Shown: positions 1-7,437 of the stretch, one piece after another | How the letters are laid out: every line of letters starts with the position of its first letter | Numbering within the stretch: position 1 is the stretch's first letter | NCBI GenBank assembly: GCA_002392325.1 | Contig: DGGS01000025.1 | Coordinates: forward strand, 1-9,098 | Length of the DNA: 9,098 bases | Origin: Bacteroidales bacterium UBA3868 | GTDB taxonomy: Bacteria; Bacteroidota; Bacteroidia; Bacteroidales; WCHB1-69 | Reading direction: 5' to 3' | Position numbers and translations under genes: made by a program | Notes under the pieces: generated by a model | What the model was told of the DNA's origin: nothing | The model's database searches: none | The model's input: only the letters and a program-made list of their open reading frames with translations

Positions 1-1594
1 TGCCACGGTTGTCCAGCGTGAACACCACATAACCTTGTTCGGCCATGTACTCCAGAAACACGCCGCCGGACATGAAACTGTTGGTGACCAATTGGGAGTG
101 CGGACCGCCATAGACATAAATCAGGCACGGGTATTTTTTCGTGGGGTCCATGTTGGGCGGGGTGATGAGGCGGCACCAAAGCGAGTCGCCTTCTTTGTTG
201 AGGATGGGGAATATCTTGGTGGTGCCCAGCGCGCAATCATCGTACGGGTTCTTGCAATTCTTGAGTTCTTTCATCGTTTTGCCCTGGTTGTTCACCACGC
301 TGATGACACGCGGTGTGCTGACATTGGTGAAATAATCGATGAAATAGTTCTTGCTCTCATTGAAAATAGGCGTGTGCGTGCCGTCGGTGGCCGCGATGCG
401 GATAACCTTGCCATCTTTCAAGGATGATTTGCAAACATATTGGTTTACAGGTTTTTCCGTCGGGGCGATGGTGAAATAGACAAACTGTTCTTTGGTGTCC
501 AAACCGATTACATCTACCAAGTCGTAGCGACCTTCGGTGAGTTTGCGGATTTGGCGGCCTTCCCCATCATACAAATAGAGATGACGCCAGCCATCAGTTT
601 CGCTGATCCAGAGGAAGTTGTTGTCTTTGAGGAAAATCATGCGGTCGCAGGGCTCCACATAACGATTGTCACGCTCCTCAATAAGTACTTTCACTTTGTT
701 GCCGGTCTGCAGGTCGTAGCGGATCAGTTTGGAGTGGTTCTGCTCACGGTTGAGGTGCGAGATGTAGAGATATTTCTCGTCAGGAGAAAAGGTTACATTG
801 GTGAGAAATTCACCGTCGCTGAGGTCGGTGTTGATGTAGTGGTAAACGGGTTTATCGGCTTGGACGGATTTGGCCACATCGAAAATGCCGACCTTGACTT
901 GGTGTGAAGTGCGTCCCGCCATGGGGTATTTCATGTTCTCCACCGTAGCGATGGGTGTGGTGGTGTTCACCAGCGGATAATCTTCCACCATGCTCTCATC
1001 CATGCGGTAAAAGGCGATGTAATTGCCTTTTGGTGAGATATATTGGCCCTCATTGATGCCCCACTCGCTGCGGTGCACCGACTCGCCGAAGACGATGTTC
1101 TTACCCGTGTCGGGACACAACAGAATGGGTTTGTAACCATTGAGCGCACTCTCAACAAATACACCATTATCGTTCTTGATGACGAAAACTTTGTTCTTGA
1201 TGGACTGGTCAATCACCTCATCCCAGCTGACATTTTCGAATTTGTCCACGGTAACAGTTTTGCCGTCGTAGGTCAGCGTGGTATTGTCTCTGGGAATGTA
1301 GATGGTGTTGGCGTTCACCCATTGGAAACTGCGCAGTTTCTTAATTCCGTTTTCGCCGAGATTTTTTTCCGACAGGAAAGTGCTTTCCTTGCCGTTTTTG
1401 GCGTTCACCAACTTGATACTGCCGTCGTCGATGAGGGCGTAGTTGTCGGTGCCGGGCTGCCAGCTGAGTCCGTTGATGCGCTCGAACATGTATTTGCCCT
1501 GAAACACGCCGTTGAGGTCAATGGTTTCGTTTTGGGCCGTCATTATGCCGACGGTCATGGCGGTTACGAGAAGGAGGGTGAAGATTCTTTTCAT
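1..1594 (-). CDS. DPP-IV-like S9 family prolyl peptidase, N-terminal 531 residues (3' end outside window)
   Basis: Secreted or periplasmic serine peptidase of the S9 family (DPP IV / prolyl tripeptidyl peptidase type), expected to release short N-terminal peptides after proline (or alanine) during peptide scavenging. The start ATG at 1592-1594 begins a clear signal peptide (MKRIFTLLLVTAMTVGIMTA, residues 1-20). Residues of about 40-450 form the DPP-IV N-terminal beta-propeller. It contains EWGINEG at about 177-183, where Glu182 falls at the substrate N-terminus-binding Glu position, followed by the family signature FYRMDESM and DYPLV. The alpha/beta hydrolase domain begins with VYGGPHSQ at 494-501; Tyr495 matches the oxyanion-hole Tyr (Tyr547 in human DPP4). 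The reading frame is open to base 2. The nucleophile motif (GxSxGG) and the Asp and His of the triad should lie in the missing roughly 200 residues. An exact TAnnTTTG element lies just upstream of the start. Whether it cleaves di- or tripeptides cannot be decided here. Confidence 0.95.
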   Translation of the reverse strand, partial: MKRIFTLLLVTAMTVGIMTAQNETIDLNGVFQGKYMFERINGLSWQPGTDNYALIDDGSIKLVNAKNGKESTFLSEKNLGENGIKKLRSFQWVNANTIYIPRDNTTLTYDGKTVTVDKFENVSWDEVIDQSIKNKVFVIKNDNGVFVESALNGYKPILLCPDTGKNIVFGESVHRSEWGINEGQYISPKGNYIAFYRMDESMVEDYPLVNTTTPIATVENMKYPMAGRTSHQVKVGIFDVAKSVQADKPVYHYINTDLSDGEFLTNVTFSPDEKYLYISHLNREQNHSKLIRYDLQTGNKVKVLIEERDNRYVEPCDRMIFLKDNNFLWISETDGWRHLYLYDGEGRQIRKLTEGRYDLVDVIGLDTKEQFVYFTIAPTEKPVNQYVCKSSLKDGKVIRIAATDGTHTPIFNESKNYFIDYFTNVSTPRVISVVNNQGKTMKELKNCKNPYDDCALGTTKIFPILNKEGDSLWCRLITPPNMDPTKKYPCLIYVYGGPHSQLVTNSFMSGGVFLEYMAEQGYVVFTLDNRG

Positions 1595-1615
1595 TGTCTT
1601 ATTTTTTATGAGCCG

Positions 1616-1623
1616 CAAAGATA
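1616..1623 (-). promoter_or_regulatory. Predicted Bacteroidota -7 promoter element for the S9 peptidase
   Basis: The minus strand reads TATCTTTG, an exact match to the TAnnTTTG -7 consensus of the Bacteroidota primary sigma factor. It ends 21 bases before the ATG, so transcription would start about 10-15 bases before the start codon. No convincing -33 TTG box was found at the usual spacing. The position supports the peptidase having its own promoter rather than depending on read-through from the ferritin gene. Confidence 0.65.
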
Positions 1624-1661
1624 CAAAAAATAGGGGATAGTGAACAGGACAGGTAACAGAA

Positions 1662-1687
1662 ACCGGCAGGCCTTTGGGTCTGCCGGT
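1662..1687 (-). repeat. Intergenic palindrome A (possible terminator or dispersed palindromic repeat)
   Basis: Inverted repeat ACCGGCAG / CTGCCGGT with 8 perfect pairs around a 10-base interior, within which CC/GG can also pair. It lies downstream of the ferritin gene and about 40 bases upstream of the peptidase promoter element. It shares the core GCAGACC-spacer-GGCCTGC (read on the minus strand) with the palindrome at 1721-1739. Only a weak T run follows on the minus strand, so it is not a textbook intrinsic terminator. Confidence 0.5.
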
Positions 1688-1698
1688 ATTGGTGGAAT

Positions 1699-1751
1699 TA
1701 TGAGATTGTGGACAAAATATTGCAGGCCGTAGGTCTGCAGGCATTCTCATA
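1699..1751 (-). terminator. Nested hairpin after ferritin (palindrome B), possible terminator
   Basis: The inner hairpin at 1721-1739 has 8-base arms TGCAGGCC / GGTCTGCA (one G-T wobble) with a 3-base loop. It is enclosed by perfect 7-base outer arms TATGAGA (1699-1705) and TCTCATA (1745-1751). It starts 11 bases after the ferritin stop codon. On the minus strand the inner stem is followed by ATATTTTG, a weak U tract. Transcription termination or mRNA 3'-end protection for the ferritin transcript is inferred from position only. The inner core resembles the neighbouring palindrome at 1662-1687. Confidence 0.5.
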
Positions 1752-1762
1752 GTCAGCAATGA

Positions 1763-2284
1763 TTATTCAGCGTTGGCCAGCGGCGAGGCCTGCGTATAGA
1801 CGCGGGCGGCCAGTTCTTTGTCAAGCATGTAAAGACCATAACCGTTGTCCTTGATCATCTTCAAACTGTCGATGAGGGTGCGGGCGTTCTCCTCTTCCTC
1901 CACCTGCTCGTCGATGAACCATTTCAGCATACTTTGCGTAGCATAATCTTTTTCTTTGGTGGCCAAAGCGTACAGATCGTTGATGAGGGAGGTGACCACT
2001 TGCTCGTGTTTGAGGGTGTCTTCAAACATGGCCAGAGCGCTCTTCCAGTTGGTTTGCACTTTCTCAATGGGCTTCAGCGTGACACGGCCTCCGCGGGAGA
2101 TGACATATTTGTAGAAAATCTGGGCGTGGTCCTGTTCTTCCTTGAACTGGATTTCGAACCAGTTGGCCATACCGCCATAACCAAGTTCGTGGCATTGGGC
2201 TGCCATGGACAAATAAAGGTAAGCCGACCACATTTCGGCGTTGATTTGAGCGTTAATTGCTGCTTCAATTTTTTTGTTGAACAT
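1763..2284 (-). CDS. ftnA: Bacterial non-haem ferritin
   Basis: Iron-storage ferritin of 173 residues, the usual length for the FtnA class. It oxidises Fe(II) with O2 or H2O2 at a diiron centre and stores the mineral in a 24-subunit cytoplasmic cage. All expected ligands are present at FtnA numbering: Glu17, Glu50 and His53 (site A), Glu94, Gln127 and Glu130 (site B), and Glu49, Glu126 and Glu129 for the third iron site. Tyr24 and Trp122 near the centre are also kept. There is no haem-binding Met typical of bacterioferritin, and the helix-to-helix spacing fits FtnA rather than Dps. The start ATG at 2282-2284 gives the standard MFNKKIEAAIN opening. It lies 12 bases after the PAP2 phosphatase stop, and no TAnnTTTG element was found in the gap, so it is probably co-transcribed with that gene or has a promoter inside it. 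Two palindromes follow the stop. Confidence 0.97.
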   Translation of the reverse strand: MFNKKIEAAINAQINAEMWSAYLYLSMAAQCHELGYGGMANWFEIQFKEEQDHAQIFYKYVISRGGRVTLKPIEKVQTNWKSALAMFEDTLKHEQVVTSLINDLYALATKEKDYATQSMLKWFIDEQVEEEENARTLIDSLKMIKDNGYGLYMLDKELAARVYTQASPLANAE

Positions 2285-2296
2285 AAGTGATGTTAT

Positions 2297-2911
2297 TTAA
2301 AGGTTTGTAAATAAATATGTTGTGTTTGTTGTTTTTTTGTAACAGAAAAGAATTGGAATGGAAATGGTCAATCCGAGCAACCAACCGCAAAGAATATCAG
2401 TGGGATAATGGACGCCCAGATAGAGGCGGGTGTAGCAGAACAAGAGTACAAAAAGGAGGAGTGAGGAGGTGAGTATGCATCTTTTTTTGAAAAATGGAGC
2501 TAAAAAGAAGCCAAATAATATGGATGCCGTGGCACTGTTGGTGGCGTGTGAGGAGACAAATCCGTAAGGACCTCCCCGGTATTCGCTGCCGTTGGCGTAT
2601 TGGTGGCAATAAATCCGGTTTTGAATCTCCACATTGTGTGTCGGACGGGGCCTTTTCACCGTCGGTTTGATGATATGTGAGGAAATCTGGTCGGCGAGAC
2701 CGACAGATAAAACTATGATTACCAATATTTTCCATCCTGTTTTTCCATAAAAATGAAAAATAAGGAACACTAACGCGGCAATCAGTCCCAACCATGTGAA
2801 AATATTGGTCAGCGACCACATAATCCCGTCCAGCACCGGCGTGTGTGCCCCATTGATGAGGAGCAGCAACGCGCGGTCGGCAGTTTCGATAGGGGGCGGG
2901 AAAGCGGTCAT
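2297..2911 (-). CDS. PAP2-family membrane phosphatase (possible undecaprenyl-diphosphatase)
   Basis: Integral-membrane phosphatidic-acid-phosphatase type 2 protein of 204 residues that hydrolyses a lipid (pyro)phosphate; lipid carrier recycling (BcrC/PgpB-like) is the best guess. All three PAP2 motifs are visible: K82-x6-R89-P90; GFVSSHATN with the catalytic His122 (SSH in place of the common PSGH); and R162-x5-H168-x3-D172. Hydrophobic segments lie at about 37-54, 61-80, 128-142, 147-161 and 173-190. I place the start at the ATG 2909-2911. The frame stays open upstream to a TTG at 2983, but that extension contains an exact promoter element (2936-2943) and is not PAP2-like, whereas MTAFPPPIETADRALLLLIN is a normal N-terminus for the family. 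The stop lies 12 bases before the ferritin start. The substrate cannot be decided from sequence. Confidence 0.92.
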   Translation of the reverse strand: MTAFPPPIETADRALLLLINGAHTPVLDGIMWSLTNIFTWLGLIAALVFLIFHFYGKTGWKILVIIVLSVGLADQISSHIIKPTVKRPRPTHNVEIQNRIYCHQYANGSEYRGGPYGFVSSHATNSATASILFGFFLAPFFKKRCILTSSLLLFVLLFCYTRLYLGVHYPTDILCGWLLGLTISIPILFCYKKTTNTTYLFTNL

Positions 2912-2935
2912 AGCAAAAATTTTCAAAACAATTTG

Positions 2936-2943
2936 CAAAGTTA
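2936..2943 (-). promoter_or_regulatory. Predicted -7 promoter element for the PAP2-ferritin unit
   Basis: The minus strand reads TAACTTTG, matching TAnnTTTG exactly, and ends 24 bases before the ATG at 2911. It lies inside the in-frame extension to the TTG at 2983, so a transcript from here would exclude that upstream start. It probably drives the phosphatase and, through the 12-base junction, the ferritin gene. Confidence 0.65.
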
Positions 2944-3054
2944 CAAAATAATTTGGTCTGTGAGGAAAAAATAGCTCACTCAAATAGCGCAGATTAGCGA
3001 AGATGTGTTTTTAATATTGTAACGAAGAGTACCCAATATTTCAAAATTTTTCTG

Positions 3055-3062
3055 TAAGTTTG
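3055..3062 (+). promoter_or_regulatory. Predicted -7 promoter element for gcvP
   Basis: TAAGTTTG matches the Bacteroidota TAnnTTTG -7 consensus exactly, 50 bases upstream of the gcvP ATG. It predicts an AT-rich leader of about 40-45 bases with no Shine-Dalgarno sequence. No clear -33 TTG was found at the usual spacing. Confidence 0.6.
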
Positions 3063-3112
3063 CGACCGATTTTATTTCCGAATATTTTATTCACAACTAA
3101 TTTATAATCAAC

Positions 3113-5971
3113 ATGATAATTAAAGACAACTTTGTTAACCGGCACAATGGGCCGAGCGAAGCGGAGCAGCAGAAGATGCTGGCCGTTATCGGAGTGAAAT
3201 CCATGGACGAACTCATTGAGAAAACCGTGCCCAACGCCATCCGCCTTCCGAAACCCCTGGATCTGCCGGAAGGCATGACCGAAGGGGAATACCTCAACCA
3301 CATTCACGGTTTGATGGCCAAGAACAAGATTTACCGCTCTTATATCGGTATGGGTCACTACAACACCTACACTCCGGCGGTGATTCTGCGCAACATTTTT
3401 GAGAATCCGGGCTGGTACACTTCCTACACCCCGTACCAAGCTGAAATTTCACAAGGCCGTATTGAGGCATTGCTGAATTACCAGACCATGATTAGCGACC
3501 TGACGGGCATGCCGCTGGCCAACGCTTCCATGCTGGACGACGCTACCGCCGCCGGTGAGATGATGCTGATGTTCTTCCGCAGCCGCAGCCGCGAGCAACA
3601 GAAAAACAATGTGGTGAAATACTTCGTCGCTGAGGGCGTGTTCCCGCACTCCATTGGGGTGATGAAGACCAACGCCGCGCCGCACGGCATCGAACTCGTC
3701 ATCGGGAAACCTGACCAAGTGGAGCTTGACGAGACTTTCTTTGGCGCCATGATCCAGTACCCGAACTATTGGGGTGGTATCTATGATTACCGTGCTTGGG
3801 TGGAGAAAGCGCACGCCAAGAACATCTTCGTGGGCGTGGCCACCGACCTGCTGGCTCTGACCCTGCTCACGCCTCCGGGCGAGTGGGGTGCTGACTGCGT
3901 GATGGGTTCCACCCAGCGTTTTGGCATTCCGATGGGATATGGTAGCCCTGCCGCCGGCTTCTACGCTTGCCGTGAGGAGTTCCTGCGCCAGATGCCAGGC
4001 CGTATCATCGGTGTAACCGTTGACGCTCAAGGCAACCGCGCCGTGCGTATGGCTCTGCAAACCCGTGAGCAGCACATCAAACGCGAGCGCGCCACTTCCA
4101 ATATCTGTACCGCCAGCGCCCTCACCGCCATCATGGCCGGTTTCTACGGCATGTGGCACGGTCCTGAGGGACTGAAGAACAAAGCTGTGAAAATCAATGT
4201 TTTGTCCGGCGTTTTGGCTAAGGAAGCCGAAAAATACGGATACAAACAGTATAACGAGCACTATTTCGACACGCTCTGCCTCGAGACACCCGAAGGCACG
4301 ACTTGTGAGGATGTGAAGAAAGCGGCTCTGGCAAAAGAGATTAACCTCTGCTACCATTGCGAGCGTTGCTTCACCATTTCCTTGGATGAAACTGTCACCC
4401 ATGACGATGTCAATGACATTCTCGAAGCGCTGGCTACTGCTGCCAAGAAACCGTTCACCCCGCATGTGTGCGACGGTTCCTGCGGTATTCCCGATCTGCA
4501 TATTCCTGCCGAACTGACTCGTAAGAGTGCCTTCATGCAGCACAAGATTTTCAACCAGTATCATTCCGAAACGGAAATGATGCGCTATATGAAGATGCTG
4601 GAAGTGAAGGATTTGTCGCTCAACCGCGCCATGATTCCGCTTGGTTCCTGCACCATGAAGCTGAATGCCGCTGCCGAAATGTTGCCACTGAGTTGGGCCG
4701 AGACTTGCAACATCCATCCTTATGCTCCCGCCGACCAAGCTGAAGGTTATCGCGAGATGCTGGACGAAGTGTGCAACTGGTTGGCCAAGATTACCGGTTT
4801 CGCAGCCATCTCATTGCAACCCAACTCCGGTGCTGCTGGCGAGTATGCCGGTATGACCGTGATTCGCAACTATCACCTAAGCCGTGGCGAGGGTCACCGC
4901 AACATCTGCTTGATTCCTTCCTCCGCGCACGGTACCAACCCCGCATCTTCCGCCAAGGCTGGCAACAAGATTGTGGTGGTGAAGGCAACCGAGCAGGGCG
5001 AAGTTGATATTGAGGATTTGCGCGCCAAAGCCGAACAATACAAGGACAACCTTTCCTGTTTGATGATTACCTATCCTTCCACACACGGTGTGTTTGAAGA
5101 GGGCATTCTTGAGATTATCAAGATTATCCACGAAAATGGTGGTTTGGTTTATATGGATGGTGCCAACATGAACGCCCAGGTGGGTTTGACCTCTCCTGGC
5201 ACGATGGGCGCCGATGTTTGTCACCTCAACCTGCACAAGACATTTGCCATGCCTCACGGCGGTGGCGGTCCTGGTGTGGGCCCGATTGGTGTGTGCGAGA
5301 AACTCGTCCCGTTCCTGCCCAACCACGCGACCGTGAAGGTCGGTGGCGAGAACGGCAGCCAAGTGGCTACGGCTCCTTACGGCAGCGCTTACTTGATTCC
5401 GATCACCTATGGTTACCTCAAGATGCTGGGCGGCACTGGTTTGACAGAAGTTACCAAGAACGCCATCCTGAATGCCAACTACATGCGTGCCCGTTTGGAG
5501 AAGGATTACAAGATCCTCTACACGGGTAAAAACGGCATGTGCGCACATGAGATGATTCTTGACTGCAACGAGTTTGACCGTCACGCAGGCGTGCAAGTGG
5601 GTGACATCGCCAAACGATTGATGGACTACGGTTTCCACGCTCCCACAGTGGCCTTCCCGGTGCACGGCACCTTGATGGTGGAACCCACCGAGAGCGAACC
5701 GCTGAGCGAGCTCGACCGTTTCTGCGACGCGATGATCGCCATCCGTCAGGAAATCCGCGATATTGAGGAGGGCAAGTACGAGCGCGACAACAACCTCATC
5801 AAGAATGCGCCGCACACCATGAATGTGGTTTGCGCCGATACTTGGGATCGCCCGTACACGCGTCAGCAAGCCGCCTTCCCGCTGGCCCATACCGAAAAGT
5901 ACTGGCCTACTGTGGGTAAGATTGACGACGCTTACGGCGACCGCAATCTGGTTTGCAAATTGGATGCGTAA
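3113..5971 (+). CDS. gcvP: Glycine dehydrogenase (aminomethyl-transferring), P-protein of the glycine cleavage system
   Basis: PLP-dependent decarboxylase of the glycine cleavage complex. It decarboxylates glycine and passes the aminomethyl group to the lipoyl arm of the H protein, feeding one-carbon units into tetrahydrofolate. The 952 residues are the normal length of the fused single-chain P-protein, equivalent to GcvPA plus GcvPB. The N-terminal half shows RHNGPSEAEQQKML at about 10-23, IGMGHYNT, WYTSYTPYQAEISQGR, TPPGEWGAD and SNICTA (329-334). The C-terminal half shows LGSCTMKLN with G511, HGTNPAS (606-612) and the PLP site LHKTFAMPHGGGGPG, with Lys709 as the Schiff-base lysine. The start ATG follows an AT-rich leader and gives the expected N-terminus. 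It is monocistronic: gcvT and gcvH are not adjacent, and a strong terminator follows 20 bases after the stop. Codon use is rich in C- and G-ending codons, consistent with good expression, and produces long antisense open frames that are not genes. Confidence 0.99.
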   Translation: MIIKDNFVNRHNGPSEAEQQKMLAVIGVKSMDELIEKTVPNAIRLPKPLDLPEGMTEGEYLNHIHGLMAKNKIYRSYIGMGHYNTYTPAVILRNIFENPGWYTSYTPYQAEISQGRIEALLNYQTMISDLTGMPLANASMLDDATAAGEMMLMFFRSRSREQQKNNVVKYFVAEGVFPHSIGVMKTNAAPHGIELVIGKPDQVELDETFFGAMIQYPNYWGGIYDYRAWVEKAHAKNIFVGVATDLLALTLLTPPGEWGADCVMGSTQRFGIPMGYGSPAAGFYACREEFLRQMPGRIIGVTVDAQGNRAVRMALQTREQHIKRERATSNICTASALTAIMAGFYGMWHGPEGLKNKAVKINVLSGVLAKEAEKYGYKQYNEHYFDTLCLETPEGTTCEDVKKAALAKEINLCYHCERCFTISLDETVTHDDVNDILEALATAAKKPFTPHVCDGSCGIPDLHIPAELTRKSAFMQHKIFNQYHSETEMMRYMKMLEVKDLSLNRAMIPLGSCTMKLNAAAEMLPLSWAETCNIHPYAPADQAEGYREMLDEVCNWLAKITGFAAISLQPNSGAAGEYAGMTVIRNYHLSRGEGHRNICLIPSSAHGTNPASSAKAGNKIVVVKATEQGEVDIEDLRAKAEQYKDNLSCLMITYPSTHGVFEEGILEIIKIIHENGGLVYMDGANMNAQVGLTSPGTMGADVCHLNLHKTFAMPHGGGGPGVGPIGVCEKLVPFLPNHATVKVGGENGSQVATAPYGSAYLIPITYGYLKMLGGTGLTEVTKNAILNANYMRARLEKDYKILYTGKNGMCAHEMILDCNEFDRHAGVQVGDIAKRLMDYGFHAPTVAFPVHGTLMVEPTESEPLSELDRFCDAMIAIRQEIRDIEEGKYERDNNLIKNAPHTMNVVCADTWDRPYTRQQAAFPLAHTEKYWPTVGKIDDAYGDRNLVCKLDA

Positions 5972-5991
5972 TCCAGAGCATCGAATAGCAA

Positions 5992-6022
5992 AAAGAGGAT
6001 GACCCATTGGGTCATCCTCTTT
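5992..6022. terminator. Strong rho-independent terminator, probably bidirectional, between gcvP and nupG
   Basis: A perfect 14-base stem, AAAGAGGATGACCC (5992-6005) and GGGTCATCCTCTTT (6009-6022), with a 3-base loop ATT. On the plus strand it is followed by a pyrimidine run CTTTTTTC, ending gcvP. On the minus strand the stem ends in TTTTTGC, so it could also stop the operon that ends with nupG, whose stop codon lies 100 bases away. Confidence 0.92.
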
Positions 6023-6121
6023 CTTTTTTCCCCCCGCGTGTAGCACACCATTCAGCGAGACGCGTCAGCGTTGAGCGGAATCTACAACATAACCGGATCT
6101 TTTTCTATATCATTGCCAAAA

Positions 6122-7432
6122 TTATTCTTGAGGTTGGTTTTGTTTTTCGTCTTCTTTTTTGTATTTGAAAGCAAAGATAAAGGTGACGGCAACAATGAAG
6201 GCATAGAGTGCGAAAATGCCCCAAACGGCTGTCCAATTACCTGTCAGGAAATGCCGCATGCCGTTTTCGGTCATGACAGGTTCCCAGGAACAGAACTGGT
6301 TGACCACGGCTTGCGCGGCCAGTGTTCCGATAGTAGCGCCGATGCCGTTGGTCATCAGCATAAACAGACCTTGGGCGGAGGAACGGATGGAGATGTCGGT
6401 CTCTTTATCCACAAACAGCGAACCGCTGATGTTGAAGAAGTCGAAGGCCACGCCATAGACGATCATGGAAAGTATGAACAACCATACGCCGCTGCCAGGA
6501 TTTCCCACTCCGAACAGACCGAAACGCAAAACCCATGCGAACATGGCAATCAGCATCACACGCTTGATACCGAATCTCTTAAGGCAGAAAGGAATAAGCA
6601 GAATGCACAGTGTTTCAGATATTTGAGACAAAGATACCAGCATATTGGCATGCTTCACACCGAAGGTGCTGGCATATTCGGGATTAGCGCCGAAACTGGA
6701 AATGAACGGGTTTGCAAAACCGTTGGTGATTTGCAGGGAAACACCCAAAAGCATGGAGAAAATGAAGAAGATGGCCATTTTTTTCTCTTTGAAAAGGGAG
6801 AATGCCTTGAGTCCGAGTGCTTCGGCCATGGATTTGTGTTCTGCGCTTTTGACGATAGGACAGTTGGGCAGTGTGAAGGCATAGGAGGCCAACACCAAAC
6901 CAATGCAGCCGCTGAAGAGGAATTGTCGGGCGCTTTCCTGAAGTCCCAGCAGGTCAACAGCCCACATGGAGATGATGAAACCGATAGTGCCGAACACGCG
7001 AATCGGCGGGAACGCTTTCACGGTGTCCAATCCGGCTTTGTCCAAAGCGTTATATGCCACGGCGTTTGATAAGGCCAAGGTGGGCATATAGAATGCCACG
7101 CCAAGAGTATAAAGGGCAAAGAGCGGACCGAATTGCACATTCATTCCTGCGGATATGCCGTAAATGCCGGCGCATATCATGGCGGCACCGGAGATGCCGT
7201 GACTGATGCCTAACATTTTTTGTGCGGGAATCCAACGGTCAGCTACAATACCGAGCAATGCCGGCATGAAGATGGAAACAATGCCCTGAATGGAATAAAA
7301 CAAGCCGATGTGTTTTCCCAGACCATGAGGACCCAGATAACGTCCCATGCAGGTAAGATAAGCCCCCCAGATGGCAAACTGGAGGAGGTTCATCGTAATT
7401 AGTTGAATTTTAAGTACTTTGTTGCTTTTCAT
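6122..7432 (-). CDS. nupG: NupG/XapB-family nucleoside:H+ symporter (MFS)
   Basis: Inner-membrane major facilitator of 436 residues in the nucleoside:H+ symporter family, expected to import nucleosides with protons. It can be aligned by eye with E. coli NupG along most of its length: FMPALLGIVAD (55-65), FPPIRVFGTIGF (141-152), MAIFFIFSMLLG, LQITN, SQISE and SMIVYGVAFDFFNISGS. Residues at NupG substrate-binding positions are all kept, with a constant offset of 9 up to Glu264: Arg145, Thr149, Phe152, Gln234, Asn237, Gln270 and Glu273, then Tyr326 and Phe330. Twelve membrane segments are expected, with a central loop near 190-218. The C-terminus is a charged cytoplasmic tail (KYKKEDEK). The ATG lies 5 bases after the FAH-domain gene stop, so the two are co-transcribed. 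Which nucleosides are carried cannot be read from the sequence. Confidence 0.94.
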   Translation of the reverse strand: MKSNKVLKIQLITMNLLQFAIWGAYLTCMGRYLGPHGLGKHIGLFYSIQGIVSIFMPALLGIVADRWIPAQKMLGISHGISGAAMICAGIYGISAGMNVQFGPLFALYTLGVAFYMPTLALSNAVAYNALDKAGLDTVKAFPPIRVFGTIGFIISMWAVDLLGLQESARQFLFSGCIGLVLASYAFTLPNCPIVKSAEHKSMAEALGLKAFSLFKEKKMAIFFIFSMLLGVSLQITNGFANPFISSFGANPEYASTFGVKHANMLVSLSQISETLCILLIPFCLKRFGIKRVMLIAMFAWVLRFGLFGVGNPGSGVWLFILSMIVYGVAFDFFNISGSLFVDKETDISIRSSAQGLFMLMTNGIGATIGTLAAQAVVNQFCSWEPVMTENGMRHFLTGNWTAVWGIFALYAFIVAVTFIFAFKYKKEDEKQNQPQE

Positions 7433-7437
7433 ATTCG

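Larger units (their letters stand above)
2912..3112. other. Divergent intergenic promoter region between PAP2 phosphatase and gcvP
   Basis: AT-rich 201-base region between oppositely transcribed genes. It holds one TAnnTTTG element facing each way (2936-2943 minus, 3055-3062 plus). I see no riboswitch-like fold: the predicted gcvP leader is only about 40-45 bases, too short for a tandem glycine riboswitch. No clear operator palindrome or RNA gene was recognised. Confidence 0.6.

Noticed and set aside
35..1633. Plus-strand open frames at 35-427, 440-907 and 1043-1633
   Set aside because: They are antisense shadows of the S9 peptidase, which has signal peptide and family motifs in the minus-strand frame open across the whole stretch.
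3063..3112. Possible glycine riboswitch upstream of gcvP
   Set aside because: The predicted leader is only about 40-45 AT-rich bases with no paired helices, far too short for a glycine aptamer.
3449..6046. Two long open frames on the minus strand opposite gcvP (3449-4738 and 4877-6046, 429 and 389 codons)
   Set aside because: They lie fully antisense to a textbook gcvP, have low-complexity His/Gly/Val-rich translations with no recognisable domain, and are explained by the strong codon bias of gcvP.
6023..6121. Possible small RNA or gene in the gap between the gcvP terminator and the nupG stop
   Set aside because: Only short imperfect repeats such as ACGC/GCGT are present, with no promoter element, stable fold or open frame.
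6173..6637. Exact TATCTTTG promoter-like matches on the minus strand inside nupG (near 6172-6179 and 6629-6636)
   Set aside because: They fall within conserved nupG coding sequence, and no further minus-strand gene starts between them and the terminator; chance coding matches are more likely.
6071..7069. Plus-strand open frame of 332 codons opposite nupG
   Set aside because: The minus strand encodes a clear NupG homologue with conserved substrate residues; the plus-strand translation has no hydrophobic or domain pattern.
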